From Sinorhizobium terangae (lineage in GTDB: Bacteria; Pseudomonadota; Alphaproteobacteria; Rhizobiales; Rhizobiaceae), in NCBI RefSeq assembly GCF_029714365.1, contig NZ_CP121659.1:3694501-3758500 (forward strand): a stretch of DNA of 64,000 bases. Reading direction: 5' to 3'. Positions within the stretch are counted from its first letter, which is position 1; each line of letters starts with the position of its first letter. Below the pieces are notes generated by a model. That model saw only the letters and a list, made by a program, of their open reading frames with translations. It was not told the DNA's origin and ran no database searches. Below are positions 38,719 through 46,700 of this stretch, one piece after another. The position numbers and the translations under genes are program-made.

Positions 38719-39591
38719 TCAGCCCTTGCCCGCTTCCCAGCCGAGGATCGCCCGCTTGCGCGTCAGGCCCCAGTGGTAGCCGGTGAGATCGCCGCTCTTG
38801 CCGAGCGCGCGGTGGCAGGGCACGACGAAGGAAATCGGGTTGCGTCCGACGGCCGCGCCGACGGCGCGTGACGCGGTCGGCTGGCCGATCTCGTCGGCGA
38901 TCTTCGAATAGGTGGTCGCCTTTCCGAGGGGGATATTCAAGAGAGCCTGCCATACCCGGATCTGGAAGTCCGAGCCGATCAGGAAGATCTGCAGCGGCTC
39001 CTCCGCGCACCAGCGCTCGGGATCGAAGATGCGGGCGGCATAGCGCGCCGTTGCCGCACTGTCCTCGACATAGCTCGCCTTCGGCCAGCGCCGGGCCATG
39101 TCGTCGAAGCTCGACCGCTCCTCGCCGGAATCGGCAAAGGCAAGTCCGGCAAGGCCCCGCTCGGTGACCATCACGAGGGCGGTTCCGAACGGCGAGGGAT
39201 GGAAGCCGTAGCGAATGGTCAACCCGGCGCCGCGCGCCTTCCATTCGCCGGGCGACATTGCCTCGTGCGTTACGAAGAGATCGTGCAGGCGGCTCGGACC
39301 GGACAGACCCACCTCGATGCTTGTCTCCAGCAACGGCATGTCCTCCTGCCGCAGCAAGCGTTTCGCGTGATCGAGCGTCACCGCCTGGAGAAAGGCCTTG
39401 GGCGAAAGTCCTGCCCAGCGGGTGAAGGTCTTCTGCAATTGCGTTGGCGACTGGCCGAGGCGTCGGGCGACGGTTTCAAGCGACGGCTGATCGCGGTAAT
39501 CCTCCGTCAGCATCTCGATCACGCGGCTGACCGTGTCGTAATCGGTGCCTTCGGGAGTGATGTCGGTCGGAATGGATGTAACAACGTTCAT
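38719..39591 (-). CDS. AraC-domain methylated-DNA-cysteine methyltransferase (Ada-like, lacks Cys-4 domain)
   Basis: 290 aa. An AraC-type helix-turn-helix region (about residues 20-115) is fused to a suicide O6-alkylguanine-DNA alkyltransferase domain with the active site VVPCHRALG (about 261-269). The N-terminal zinc-Cys domain of E. coli Ada that senses methylphosphotriesters is absent. It should repair O6-methylguanine and may still bind DNA, but the usual activating signal is missing. Convergent with gpmA. Confidence 0.9.
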   Translation of the reverse strand: MNVVTSIPTDITPEGTDYDTVSRVIEMLTEDYRDQPSLETVARRLGQSPTQLQKTFTRWAGLSPKAFLQAVTLDHAKRLLRQEDMPLLETSIEVGLSGPSRLHDLFVTHEAMSPGEWKARGAGLTIRYGFHPSPFGTALVMVTERGLAGLAFADSGEERSSFDDMARRWPKASYVEDSAATARYAARIFDPERWCAEEPLQIFLIGSDFQIRVWQALLNIPLGKATTYSKIADEIGQPTASRAVGAAVGRNPISFVVPCHRALGKSGDLTGYHWGLTRKRAILGWEAGKG

Positions 39592-39674
39592 GATCGCCTC
39601 CTGTCAGCCTACAGGTAAGCCTGTAGCGAGCGGATAACCACCCGATTCTTGTTGAGCATCGGTCGTTTCAAGAA

Positions 39675-40172
39675 TCAGCGCCGGCGGACAGTCGCGAGCG
39701 CACGGGCAAAGGCCAGCGCGAAGGTTTCGCGGTCGTCGCGATTGAGGAAGGAGCCAATATCGGTCTGGCGACCGCCGCCGATGATCCACATCGAGACGAT
39801 GCCGATCTCCTGGTGCCGCTTGATGCTGAACCGCGCCCAGAAGGGATTGAAGCGATGCTCGGTCATTCTCCCCGATGGGGTGAATTTCCTCACAGACACG
39901 TCGGTTCGCGAGACGCTCACCTCTTCCCGGGCCTGTGCGGAACGGTAGTTGAGCCAGAAGGCGCCGAAGAGCAGGACGAAGTCCAGGCCGAAAAAGAAGA
40001 CGATTGGCCATGCACCGATGACCAGGAAGACGAATATGTGCACGAGGCTCATCGCGCCCGCGATCATCAGAAGGACCTTGAATCCCCTGAGACCAAGCGA
40101 ACGGTAGGGCGTAAGCTCGGCGGCAAAGATCGTCTGGTCGTTGATGGAGGTCTCGGCGTTGCCTTCGGTCAT
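39675..40172 (-). CDS. DUF2244-domain membrane protein
   Basis: 165-aa protein with two hydrophobic helices (about residues 30-75) and a C-terminal soluble part with VSVRKFTPSGR and DRETFALAFARAL. This matches the DUF2244 integral membrane family common in alphaproteobacteria. The function is unknown. It diverges from nth with only 22 bp between the start codons, so the two promoters overlap each other's coding region or leader. Confidence 0.75.
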   Translation of the reverse strand: MTEGNAETSINDQTIFAAELTPYRSLGLRGFKVLLMIAGAMSLVHIFVFLVIGAWPIVFFFGLDFVLLFGAFWLNYRSAQAREEVSVSRTDVSVRKFTPSGRMTEHRFNPFWARFSIKRHQEIGIVSMWIIGGGRQTDIGSFLNRDDRETFALAFARALATVRRR

Positions 40173-40194
40173 AACCAATGACTATAGATGCGGC

Positions 40195-40971
40195 ATGAAA
40201 AACGTGAAGCCGAAATCGCCGAAACAATCGTCAAAATCGAATGCTGCGACGGTCCGCCTGGTCCCGGCGCGGCAGCGCAGTGCCTACAGCGCTGCCGAGG
40301 CCGAGGAGATTTTCCGCCGTTTCTCCGTGCAGCGCCCGGAACCGAGGGGCGAACTCGAACACGTCAATCCGTTCACTCTGGTGGTGGCAGTCGCGCTCTC
40401 GGCCCAGGCAACCGATGCCGGCGTCAACAAGGCGACACGCGCGCTCTTTGCAGTGGCCGATACGCCGCAAAAGATGCTGGCGCTGGGGGAGGAAAAGCTC
40501 AGGGACTATATCAAGACGATCGGGCTCTACCGCAACAAGGCGAAAAACGTCATCGCGCTCTCGGAGAAACTGATCGCCGATTTCGGCGGTGAAGTACCCC
40601 GCACGCGGGAAGAACTGGTGACCCTGCCGGGCGTCGGGCGCAAGACCGCCAATGTCGTTCTGTCGATGGCTTTCGGCCAACCGACGATCGCCGTCGACAC
40701 CCATATCTTCCGCATCGCCAATCGCATTCGCCTGGCACCGGGCAGGACGCCGGACGAAGTGGAAGCGCATCTCTCGCGCGTTATCCCGGAGGCCTACCTT
40801 TACCACGCGCACCATTGGCTGATCCTGCACGGCCGCTACGTCTGCAAGGCGCGCCGGCCGGAATGCGAGCGCTGTGTCATCGCGGACCTCTGCAAGTTTC
40901 CGGAAAAAACGTGCGATATACCTGCCCCACTGGTCGAGCTGCCGCCGCAGGTCGTGCCTGTCGCCGGCTGA
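40195..40971 (+). CDS. nth: Endonuclease III
   Basis: 258-aa base excision repair glycosylase/AP lyase for oxidised pyrimidines. The helix-hairpin-helix LPGVGRKTANVV carries the catalytic Lys (about residues 143-154), VDTHIFR the catalytic Asp, and the 4Fe-4S motif C-x6-C-x2-C-x5-C is intact in CKARRPECERCVIADLC (about 221-237). A basic N-terminal extension of about 45 residues precedes the domain. The ATG at 40195 is preferred. Confidence 0.95.
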   Translation: MKNVKPKSPKQSSKSNAATVRLVPARQRSAYSAAEAEEIFRRFSVQRPEPRGELEHVNPFTLVVAVALSAQATDAGVNKATRALFAVADTPQKMLALGEEKLRDYIKTIGLYRNKAKNVIALSEKLIADFGGEVPRTREELVTLPGVGRKTANVVLSMAFGQPTIAVDTHIFRIANRIRLAPGRTPDEVEAHLSRVIPEAYLYHAHHWLILHGRYVCKARRPECERCVIADLCKFPEKTCDIPAPLVELPPQVVPVAG

Positions 40972-40997
40972 TATGTCACGGCGGCGGGGCAGAGATT

Positions 40998-41585
40998 TCA
41001 GGGCGCGATCAGACTGTCGACCAGATCGGTGATTGCTTTCATATAGACCGCACGGGCGGCGCCCCCCTCGATCTCGACTGCGGCGCGATCGAAGGCAGCG
41101 GAAAGCAGGATTGCCGTCGCGGTCAGGACCGCGCTGTCGACGCGGCGCGGCGCAATCGCGGCCTTCAGACCGTCCTCCAGCGTGCGCCGCGCGTGGGCCG
41201 CGTCGATCGCCGCCGCCTCGTTCGCTCCGAGAATGGCAGGGCCGTCGAGCAGCAGCAGGCGCACTCTGCCCGGTATCGCCATCGCGTCGAAATAGGCGCC
41301 GGCCCCGGAGACGAGCGCGTCGCGCGGCGAGAGACGGGTGTCGCCGGATTGTTCGATAGCCGCGGCGACCTCCCGTGCCTCCCGCTCGACGACAGCCCGA
41401 AACAACGCCTTCTTGTCCTTGAAGTGGTGATAGAGCGCGCCGCGCGTCAGCCCCGCTGCGGCAACGACGTCAGGTGTTGCGGTGTCTGCGTATCCGCGGA
41501 CGACAAAGAGCTCGCGGGCCGCGTCGAGAATTGCGGTTCGCGTGGCGTCGGATCGATCTCGGTTCGAGCGTCGCGTTTGTTGCAT
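40998..41585 (-). CDS. TetR/AcrR-family transcriptional repressor
   Basis: 195 aa. The N-terminal TetR helix-turn-helix (about residues 13-60) includes TPDVVAAAGLTRGALYHHF, followed by an effector domain with no recognisable ligand class. It is divergent from a VOC-family gene. Two identical-half-site operators lie in the 65-bp gap; one overlaps its own start codon, which indicates autoregulation. Confidence 0.9.
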   Translation of the reverse strand: MQQTRRSNRDRSDATRTAILDAARELFVVRGYADTATPDVVAAAGLTRGALYHHFKDKKALFRAVVEREAREVAAAIEQSGDTRLSPRDALVSGAGAYFDAMAIPGRVRLLLLDGPAILGANEAAAIDAAHARRTLEDGLKAAIAPRRVDSAVLTATAILLSAAFDRAAVEIEGGAARAVYMKAITDLVDSLIAP

Positions 41586-41626
41586 ACATGCAGCCTGTAT
41601 GTTAATTAGATACAGACAGATTGTAT
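41584..41626. promoter_or_regulatory. Twin operators for the TetR regulator
   Basis: Two 17-bp sites with the same layout, ATACA-N7-TGTAT, at 41584-41600 and 41610-41626, centres 26 bp apart. The first overlaps the TetR start codon and the second lies 25 bp before the VOC gene. Spacing of about two and a half helical turns would let repressor dimers close both promoters. Confidence 0.8.
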
Positions 41627-41650
41627 GAAAAAGAGTTGAGGAGGGAAAGC

Positions 41651-42076
41651 ATGAAAACGACGAGCTATTACCCGGTCATCATGACGAACGACGTTCAGGC
41701 GACATCGGACTTCTATATGAGGCACTTCCGCTTCAAGGCGCTTTTCACGAGCGACTGGTACATGCATCTCCAATCGACAGAGGACGAGCATGTGACCCTC
41801 GCCGTTCTAGACTATCGCCATGAAACCATACCGGAAGCGTCGCGAGCGCCGGTTCGTGGCTTGCTCCTGAACTTCGAGGTGGACGATCCCGACCAGGTCT
41901 ATGCGGAGGCGCAGGCCGCAGGGCTTCCCATACTCAAGCAGATTTGCGACGAGGACTTCGGCCAACGTCATTTCATCACCGCCGACCCAAACGGCGTCAT
42001 GATCGATGTCATCAAGCCCATTCCGCCGAGCGCGGAATTTGCTGCCGCCTATGACGCCGGGGCGCTGCCGGCCTGA
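41651..42076 (+). CDS. VOC-superfamily protein (glyoxalase/bleomycin resistance/dioxygenase fold)
   Basis: 141 aa with the paired beta-alpha-beta units of the vicinal oxygen chelate fold: [20 protein letters not shown] at residues 5-24 and a C-terminal [18 protein letters not shown]. The usual metal positions are only partly recognisable, so catalytic and binding (resistance-type) roles are both possible. A strong GAGGAGGGAAAG site precedes the ATG. It is probably the target of the divergent TetR repressor. Confidence 0.85.
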   Translation: MKTTSYYPVIMTNDVQATSDFYMRHFRFKALFTSDWYMHLQSTEDEHVTLAVLDYRHETIPEASRAPVRGLLLNFEVDDPDQVYAEAQAAGLPILKQICDEDFGQRHFITADPNGVMIDVIKPIPPSAEFAAAYDAGALPA

Positions 42077-42099
42077 TCGCATGCATTTTCGCCTCCTGT

Positions 42100-42191
42100 G
42101 CCTAAAATCGAAGCCGATTTAAGGGCGGAACATATCGCGTCCGAAGTTCTACAGCGAGCTTTGTGCGTCTGAAAAGACGCGCGGCGCCTTA
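42100..42191. repeat. Intergenic palindromic repeat, family C (copy 2)
   Basis: AAAATCGAAGCCGATTT followed by CTACAGCGAGCTTTGTGCGTC and GACGCGCGGCGCCTT. It matches the 32313-32412 element in order and in the GTGCGTC-gaaa-GACGCGC hairpin. It lies upstream of the adenosine kinase gene. Confidence 0.7.
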
Positions 42192-42260
42192 GTGGCTTCC
42201 AAATGGCCGGAAAACCGGTATTAACGGAGACCGGTCATTTCAGGAAACCGGACGGAGTTC

Positions 42261-43253
42261 ATGACAAAATACGATGTGCTGACGATCGGCAACGCGATCG
42301 TCGATATCATTGCGCGCTGCGATGACAGCTTTCTTGTGGAGAACGGTATCATCAAGGGCGCGATGAACCTCATCGACGCGGATCGGGCCGAGCTGCTCTA
42401 TTCGCGGATGGGCCCGGCGGTTGAAGCATCCGGCGGCAGCGCCGGCAACACGGCGGCCGGTGTCGCGAGCTTTGGCGGGCGCGCGGCCTATTTTGGCAAG
42501 ATCGCCAGTGACCAGCTCGGTGACATTTTCACCCACGATATCCGGGCGCAGGGCGTCTATTTCCAGACCAAGCCGCTCGAAACTATGCCGCCGACCGCAC
42601 GCTCGATGATCTTTGTGACAGAGGACGGCGAGCGGTCGATGAACACCTATCTTGGCGCCTGCGTCGAACTCGGCCCCGAAGACGTCGAGGCGGATGTGGT
42701 CGCGCAGGCCAAGGTCACCTATTTCGAAGGTTATCTGTGGGACCCGCCGCGCGCCAAGGATGCGATCCGCGAGGCGGCTCGAATCGCCCATGCCAACGGC
42801 CGCGAAGTGGCCATGACGCTCTCGGACAGCTTCTGCGTCCATCGCTATCGCGACGAGTTCCTGGACCTCATGCGTTCCGGCACCGTGGACATCGTCTTTG
42901 CCAACAGGCAGGAGGCCTTGGCGCTTTACGAGACGGAGGATTTCGATCTCGCGCTCGACAGCCTGGCGAGGGACTGCAAATTGGCTGCCGTCACGTTGAG
43001 CGAGGAAGGCTCCGTCATCGTGCGCGGCGCCGAGCGCGTGCGCGTCGGCGCGAGCGTTATCGAGGAGGTGGTCGACACCACCGGCGCCGGCGATCTCTAC
43101 GCCGCCGGCTTCCTCTTTGGCTATACGGCCGGTCGCTCGCTTGAAGATTGCAGCCGGCTCGGGAACCTGGCCGCGGGCATCGTAATCGGCCAGATCGGTC
43201 CGCGCCCGATGGTCTCGCTTGCCAATGCAGCCAGGCAAGCCGCTCTCGTCTAA
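42261..43253 (+). CDS. Adenosine kinase (PfkB family)
   Basis: 330-aa ribokinase-fold enzyme that should phosphorylate adenosine to AMP. The first PfkB motif lies around ASGGSAGNTAAGVASFGG (residues 54-71) and the second contains DTTGAGDLYAAGFLFG (about 271-286) with the catalytic Asp. The long N-terminus and SGGSAGNT match bacterial adenosine kinases of alphaproteobacteria better than fructokinases. It would complement the nucleoside pathway encoded at the left end of the window. Confidence 0.85.
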   Translation: MTKYDVLTIGNAIVDIIARCDDSFLVENGIIKGAMNLIDADRAELLYSRMGPAVEASGGSAGNTAAGVASFGGRAAYFGKIASDQLGDIFTHDIRAQGVYFQTKPLETMPPTARSMIFVTEDGERSMNTYLGACVELGPEDVEADVVAQAKVTYFEGYLWDPPRAKDAIREAARIAHANGREVAMTLSDSFCVHRYRDEFLDLMRSGTVDIVFANRQEALALYETEDFDLALDSLARDCKLAAVTLSEEGSVIVRGAERVRVGASVIEEVVDTTGAGDLYAAGFLFGYTAGRSLEDCSRLGNLAAGIVIGQIGPRPMVSLANAARQAALV

Positions 43254-43286
43254 AGGATTCAGGCCGTTTTAAACGGGACGTGCCGC

Positions 43287-43387
43287 TCACCCTAACCCAC
43301 TCCACGCATGCGGGAGTGGGGCTGAGCGGGCGCTGCGAGTCCCTTCGCCCCGCAGGCGGGGCGAAGGTGCCGGCAGGCGGATGAGGG
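43287..43387. repeat. Intergenic palindromic mosaic, family B (copy 3)
   Basis: Hairpin CCCACTCC-acgcatgc-GGGAGTGGG, then CCTTCGCCCCG/CGGGGCGAAGG, ending in GCCGGCAGGCGGATGAGGG. It shares its edge and second hairpin with 25161-25305. It lies between two convergent genes. Confidence 0.75.
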
Positions 43388-43404
43388 CTTTCGCTTGCCG
43401 CCGC

Positions 43405-43956
43405 TTACTTGAAGGCTTCGCCCGGATAGGCGCCCCAGATCTCGCCTTGAGCGATCCAGCCTTCGACGCCCTGCGTCTCGGCATGGCACCAGTCGCCATT
43501 GCATTCGCCGATCTGCAGCATGACGCCCGGTTCCATCCGCGCGATGATCGGCGCGGTGCTTTGCGGATCTCGGCGGAGGTTGACGAATATGCCTTCGCCC
43601 TTGCCGCGCATCCACGGGGCGGCAAGCGCAGTCCGGTCGCCGGAAAGCAGCGCCTGGTTCACCCAGCCCTCCGTCCCGTCCGCGTCGCGGATGCGGCGCC
43701 AGTTGTCATATTCCTGGATGATTTCCACCGGCACGCCCGATTTGAGGTAGCGGAAGGCTACCGCGTAATCGAGGCTTGGACCGATTCGCAAGTTGACGCT
43801 CTTCGACTTCAGGCTGACGAAGCGCGGCAGCGGCAGGCCGCTCGCGCCTTTCGCCGCCTGGGCAAAGGCGCCGGAGGTCATCACGGCAATCCCGATGCAG
43901 GCGGCTACCAACACGGTCGAGAAGCTGGAAACGACATCACGCATGACGAAGCTCAT
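43405..43956 (-). CDS. Secreted protein with two bacterial SH3 domains
   Basis: 183 aa. A signal peptide (about residues 1-33, ending GAFAQ) precedes two SH3-like units: VNLRIGPSLDYAVAFRYLKSG near 54-74 with WVNQALLSG, and VNLRRDPQSTAPIIARMEPG near 125-144 with EGWIAQ. Such domains usually bind peptidoglycan or peptides. No catalytic domain is attached, so it may be a periplasmic adaptor. An in-frame ATG four codons later is an alternative start. Confidence 0.85.
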   Translation of the reverse strand: MSFVMRDVVSSFSTVLVAACIGIAVMTSGAFAQAAKGASGLPLPRFVSLKSKSVNLRIGPSLDYAVAFRYLKSGVPVEIIQEYDNWRRIRDADGTEGWVNQALLSGDRTALAAPWMRGKGEGIFVNLRRDPQSTAPIIARMEPGVMLQIGECNGDWCHAETQGVEGWIAQGEIWGAYPGEAFK

Positions 43957-44140
43957 GTTCCGATAGCAGTGAAGCCTTGGAGGCGCACTTTGATCTGGCC
44001 CGTCGGCTTGGGGTGCAAATCCGGTGTCAGGCAGTGACTTTCAATTGTCTTCGCCACCGGGTCTGGTAGAAATTGCGACTACAGGGAGAAACTATCACCC
44101 AACTTGGTTAAGGACCCGTGAACGAGGCCCGCGCATAGCG

Positions 44141-45145
44141 ATGACAAGCAAGAAGAAGCCAACGGTCTACATCACCCGCAAACTGCCGGATGTCGTCGAA
44201 ACCCGCATGCGCGAACTCTTCGACGCAGAGCTGAATGTCGACGACATGCCGCGCACGCAGCCGGAGCTGGTTGCCGCGGTCAAGCGGGTCGATGTGCTCG
44301 TGCCGACGGTGACGGACCGCATCGATGCCGCGCTCATCGAGCAGGCGGGGCCGCAGTTGCGGCTGATTGCCGCCTTCTCGAACGGGGTCGACAACATCGA
44401 TGTCGACGCGGCCGCTCGAAGGGGCATTACCGTCACCAACACCCCGAATGTGCTTACCGAAGACACGGCCGACATGACGATGGCGCTCATCCTTGCGGTG
44501 CCGCGGCGGCTCGCCGAGGGTGCGCAGATCCTGACCGATCGCAAGGGAGAATGGGCGGGCTGGTCGCCGACCTGGATGCTTGGCCGCCGTATCGCCGGTA
44601 AACGCATCGGTATCGTCGGCATGGGCCGGATCGGCACCGCTGTCGCCCGCCGCGCCAAGGCCTTCGGCCTGTCGATCCACTACCACAACCGCCACCGGGT
44701 AAAGCCAGAGACCGAGGAAATGCTCGAGGCGACGTACTGGGACAGCCTCGACCAGATGCTCGCGCGCGTCGATATCGTCTCGGTGAACTGCCCCTCGACG
44801 CCCGCGACCTTCCATCTGCTGTCGGCGCGCCGGCTCGCGCTGATGCGGCCGGACAGCTACATCGTCAACACCGCGCGCGGCGGCATCATCGACGAGACGG
44901 CGCTGATCAAGTGCATCAGGGAAGGCAAGATTGCCGGGGCCGGGCTCGATGTTTTCGAAAACGAGCCGGCGGTCAGCCCCAAGCTCGTCAAGCTCGCCGG
45001 CGAAGGCAAGGTGGTGCTTCTGCCCCACATGAGTTCCGCGACGCTCGAAGGCCGTATCGACATGGGTGAAAAGGTCGTGATCAACATCCGCACCTTCTTC
45101 GACGGCCACCGCCCGCCGGACCGCGTGCTGCCGGGGCGGGATTAG
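44141..45145 (+). CDS. D-2-hydroxyacid dehydrogenase (glyoxylate/glycerate type)
   Basis: 334-aa NAD(P)-dependent oxidoreductase. The dinucleotide motif GIVGMGRIG (about residues 152-160), the Arg motif NTARGG (about 242-247), the Glu region ENEP and the catalytic His in LPHMSSAT (about 296-303) are intact. It resembles glyoxylate/D-glycerate dehydrogenases. A second, GhrA-type enzyme lies at 25336-26295. The ATG at 44141 is chosen because the conserved region (KPTVYITRKLP) begins just after it. Confidence 0.88.
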   Translation: MTSKKKPTVYITRKLPDVVETRMRELFDAELNVDDMPRTQPELVAAVKRVDVLVPTVTDRIDAALIEQAGPQLRLIAAFSNGVDNIDVDAAARRGITVTNTPNVLTEDTADMTMALILAVPRRLAEGAQILTDRKGEWAGWSPTWMLGRRIAGKRIGIVGMGRIGTAVARRAKAFGLSIHYHNRHRVKPETEEMLEATYWDSLDQMLARVDIVSVNCPSTPATFHLLSARRLALMRPDSYIVNTARGGIIDETALIKCIREGKIAGAGLDVFENEPAVSPKLVKLAGEGKVVLLPHMSSATLEGRIDMGEKVVINIRTFFDGHRPPDRVLPGRD

Positions 45146-45165
45146 AGCGGCATTTCTGTCCGGAT

Positions 45166-45316
45166 ACCCCTCCCCAACCCCTCCCCACAAGGGGGAGGGG
45201 CTTGCTCGCGCCCAGTGCTGCGTCTCCACAAGCGGCAACGGTTCATTTCAGTGCGAAGGCTGCCGCGGGTAAGTCCCTCCCACCTGTGGGGCGGGGGCGG
45301 GGAGGGGCTCTTCGTT
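45166..45316. repeat. GC-rich intergenic palindrome pair, family D
   Basis: Two hairpins rich in CCCCTCCCC and GGGGAGGGG: TCCCCACAAGGGGGAGGGG near 45183-45200, and CCCTCCCACCTGTGGGGCGG near 45274-45293 with a closing GGGGAGGGGC. They are typical of rhizobial intergenic repeats. They lie between convergent genes and may serve as bidirectional terminators. Confidence 0.65.
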
Positions 45317-45362
45317 TTGCGTCGAAATGCTGCCGCATGGCTCCTTCGCTCGCTGCGGGTCT

Positions 45363-45830
45363 TTAAAGCACCTTCCGCATTTCGATCGACGTCGGACGGG
45401 CGAAGCCGGGATGGGCCGAACGGCCGGTCTCGGCGAAACCCCAAGCCGCGAAAGTCGCGTGATTCTCGGAAAGCTCGATGCGTGTCTGCAGCCGGAGCGC
45501 GGGAAGTTTCAATTCGCGCGCCGTTTCTTCCGCTACGGCGAGAAGCAGCCGCCCCGCGCCCCTGCGCTGTGCCGAGGGCGCGACGGCGAGCTTGCCGATG
45601 TAGAGGCAATCCGCTTCCGGCTTGCAGAACACGCAGCCGACGAGATCGCGCTCGGCGAGGGCAACAAAGGCAATCTCGTCTTCGGTCTTTCGACGGAGCG
45701 TTTCCGCCGTCAGCGCATGCGCCGAAGAAGGGGGCTCGATCCGTCCATCCATATAGGCGAAGGATGCGAGGATCAGTGCCAGCAATTCTTCGATGCGATC
45801 GAAGCGACTGTTGATGCGAATCACCTTCAT
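45363..45830 (-). CDS. GNAT-family N-acetyltransferase
   Basis: 155 aa with the acetyl-CoA loop APSAQRRGAGRLLL (about residues 91-104, Q/RxxGxG type) and the preceding beta strand YIGKLAV. The substrate is unknown. The ATG at 45830 fits the conserved start (MKVIRINSRFD) and lies 7 bp after the MoeB-like gene stop, so the two are probably co-transcribed. A longer frame upstream overlaps that gene. Confidence 0.85.
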   Translation of the reverse strand: MKVIRINSRFDRIEELLALILASFAYMDGRIEPPSSAHALTAETLRRKTEDEIAFVALAERDLVGCVFCKPEADCLYIGKLAVAPSAQRRGAGRLLLAVAEETARELKLPALRLQTRIELSENHATFAAWGFAETGRSAHPGFARPTSIEMRKVL

Positions 45831-45837
45831 GGTGTCC

Positions 45838-46602
45838 TCAAGCCGCGCCACGACGATAGCGGATCGTGCTGAACTCGGCCGCGAGCGCATCGTAGAGCAG
45901 CAGCCGACCAACGAGAGGCACGCCGATCCCGGTAATGAGCTTGATCGCCTCCATTGCTTGCAGCGTGCCGATAACCCCGGTCAAGGCGCCGAGCACGCCG
46001 GCCTCGGCGCAGGAGGGAACCACGCCCGGCGGGGGAGGGGCGGGAAAGAGGTCGCGATAGGACGGGTTCGGATGGCCCTCGACATCGGTTTCGAATGGCT
46101 TCAGCACGGTGACCGACCCGTCGAAGCGGCCGACGGCGCCGGTGACCAGCGGAACCTGCACCGCTTCGGCCGTGTCTGCCGCCAGATAACGCGTATCGAA
46201 ATTATCAGAGCCATCGATGACGAGATGGTAGTGGCGGAAGATTTCCTCGGCATTTCCGGCCTCGAGCCGGGTGTGATGCATCGTGGCCGTCACGTGGGGA
46301 TTGAGCGCATTGATCGCCATCACGGCGCTCTCGACCTTAGGGCGACCGATATCCGCGGTTGCGTGAATGACCTGCCGCTGCAGGTTCGACAGTGACACGA
46401 CATCGTCGTCGATGACGCCGAGTGTTCCTACACCGGCCGCGGCGAGGTACTGGAGCACGGGCGCGCCGAGGCCGCCCGCGCCGATGACGAGAACGCGCGC
46501 CGCCTTCAGCTTCTGCTGTCCCGCGCCGCCCACTTCCGGCAAGACGATGTGGCGCGCGTAGCGGGCGATTTCCGCGGTGTCGAGCTTTGCGTCGATCGTC
46601 AT
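45838..46602 (-). CDS. MoeB/ThiF/HesA-family adenylyltransferase lacking zinc cysteines
   Basis: 254-aa E1-like enzyme that should adenylate the C-terminal glycine of a sulfur-carrier protein such as MoaD or ThiS. The ATP site GAGGLGAPVLQYLA (about residues 43-56) and DDDVVSLSNLQRQ (about 66-78) are intact, and the active-site Cys is kept in PSCAEAGV. Both zinc-binding CxxC pairs of E. coli MoeB are missing: CYRC reads SYRD here and the C-terminal pair is absent. Start at 46602 has GGAAAGG upstream. Confidence 0.85.
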   Translation of the reverse strand: MTIDAKLDTAEIARYARHIVLPEVGGAGQQKLKAARVLVIGAGGLGAPVLQYLAAAGVGTLGVIDDDVVSLSNLQRQVIHATADIGRPKVESAVMAINALNPHVTATMHHTRLEAGNAEEIFRHYHLVIDGSDNFDTRYLAADTAEAVQVPLVTGAVGRFDGSVTVLKPFETDVEGHPNPSYRDLFPAPPPPGVVPSCAEAGVLGALTGVIGTLQAMEAIKLITGIGVPLVGRLLLYDALAAEFSTIRYRRGAA

Positions 46603-46700
46603 TCGGGAACCTTTCCGTTGGATCACGTTGATTTAGGGACGGACCGACCGAAAATCACAGGCGTGACCGATTCTTCTCCGCATGCTTTGCAGCGCGAGTC

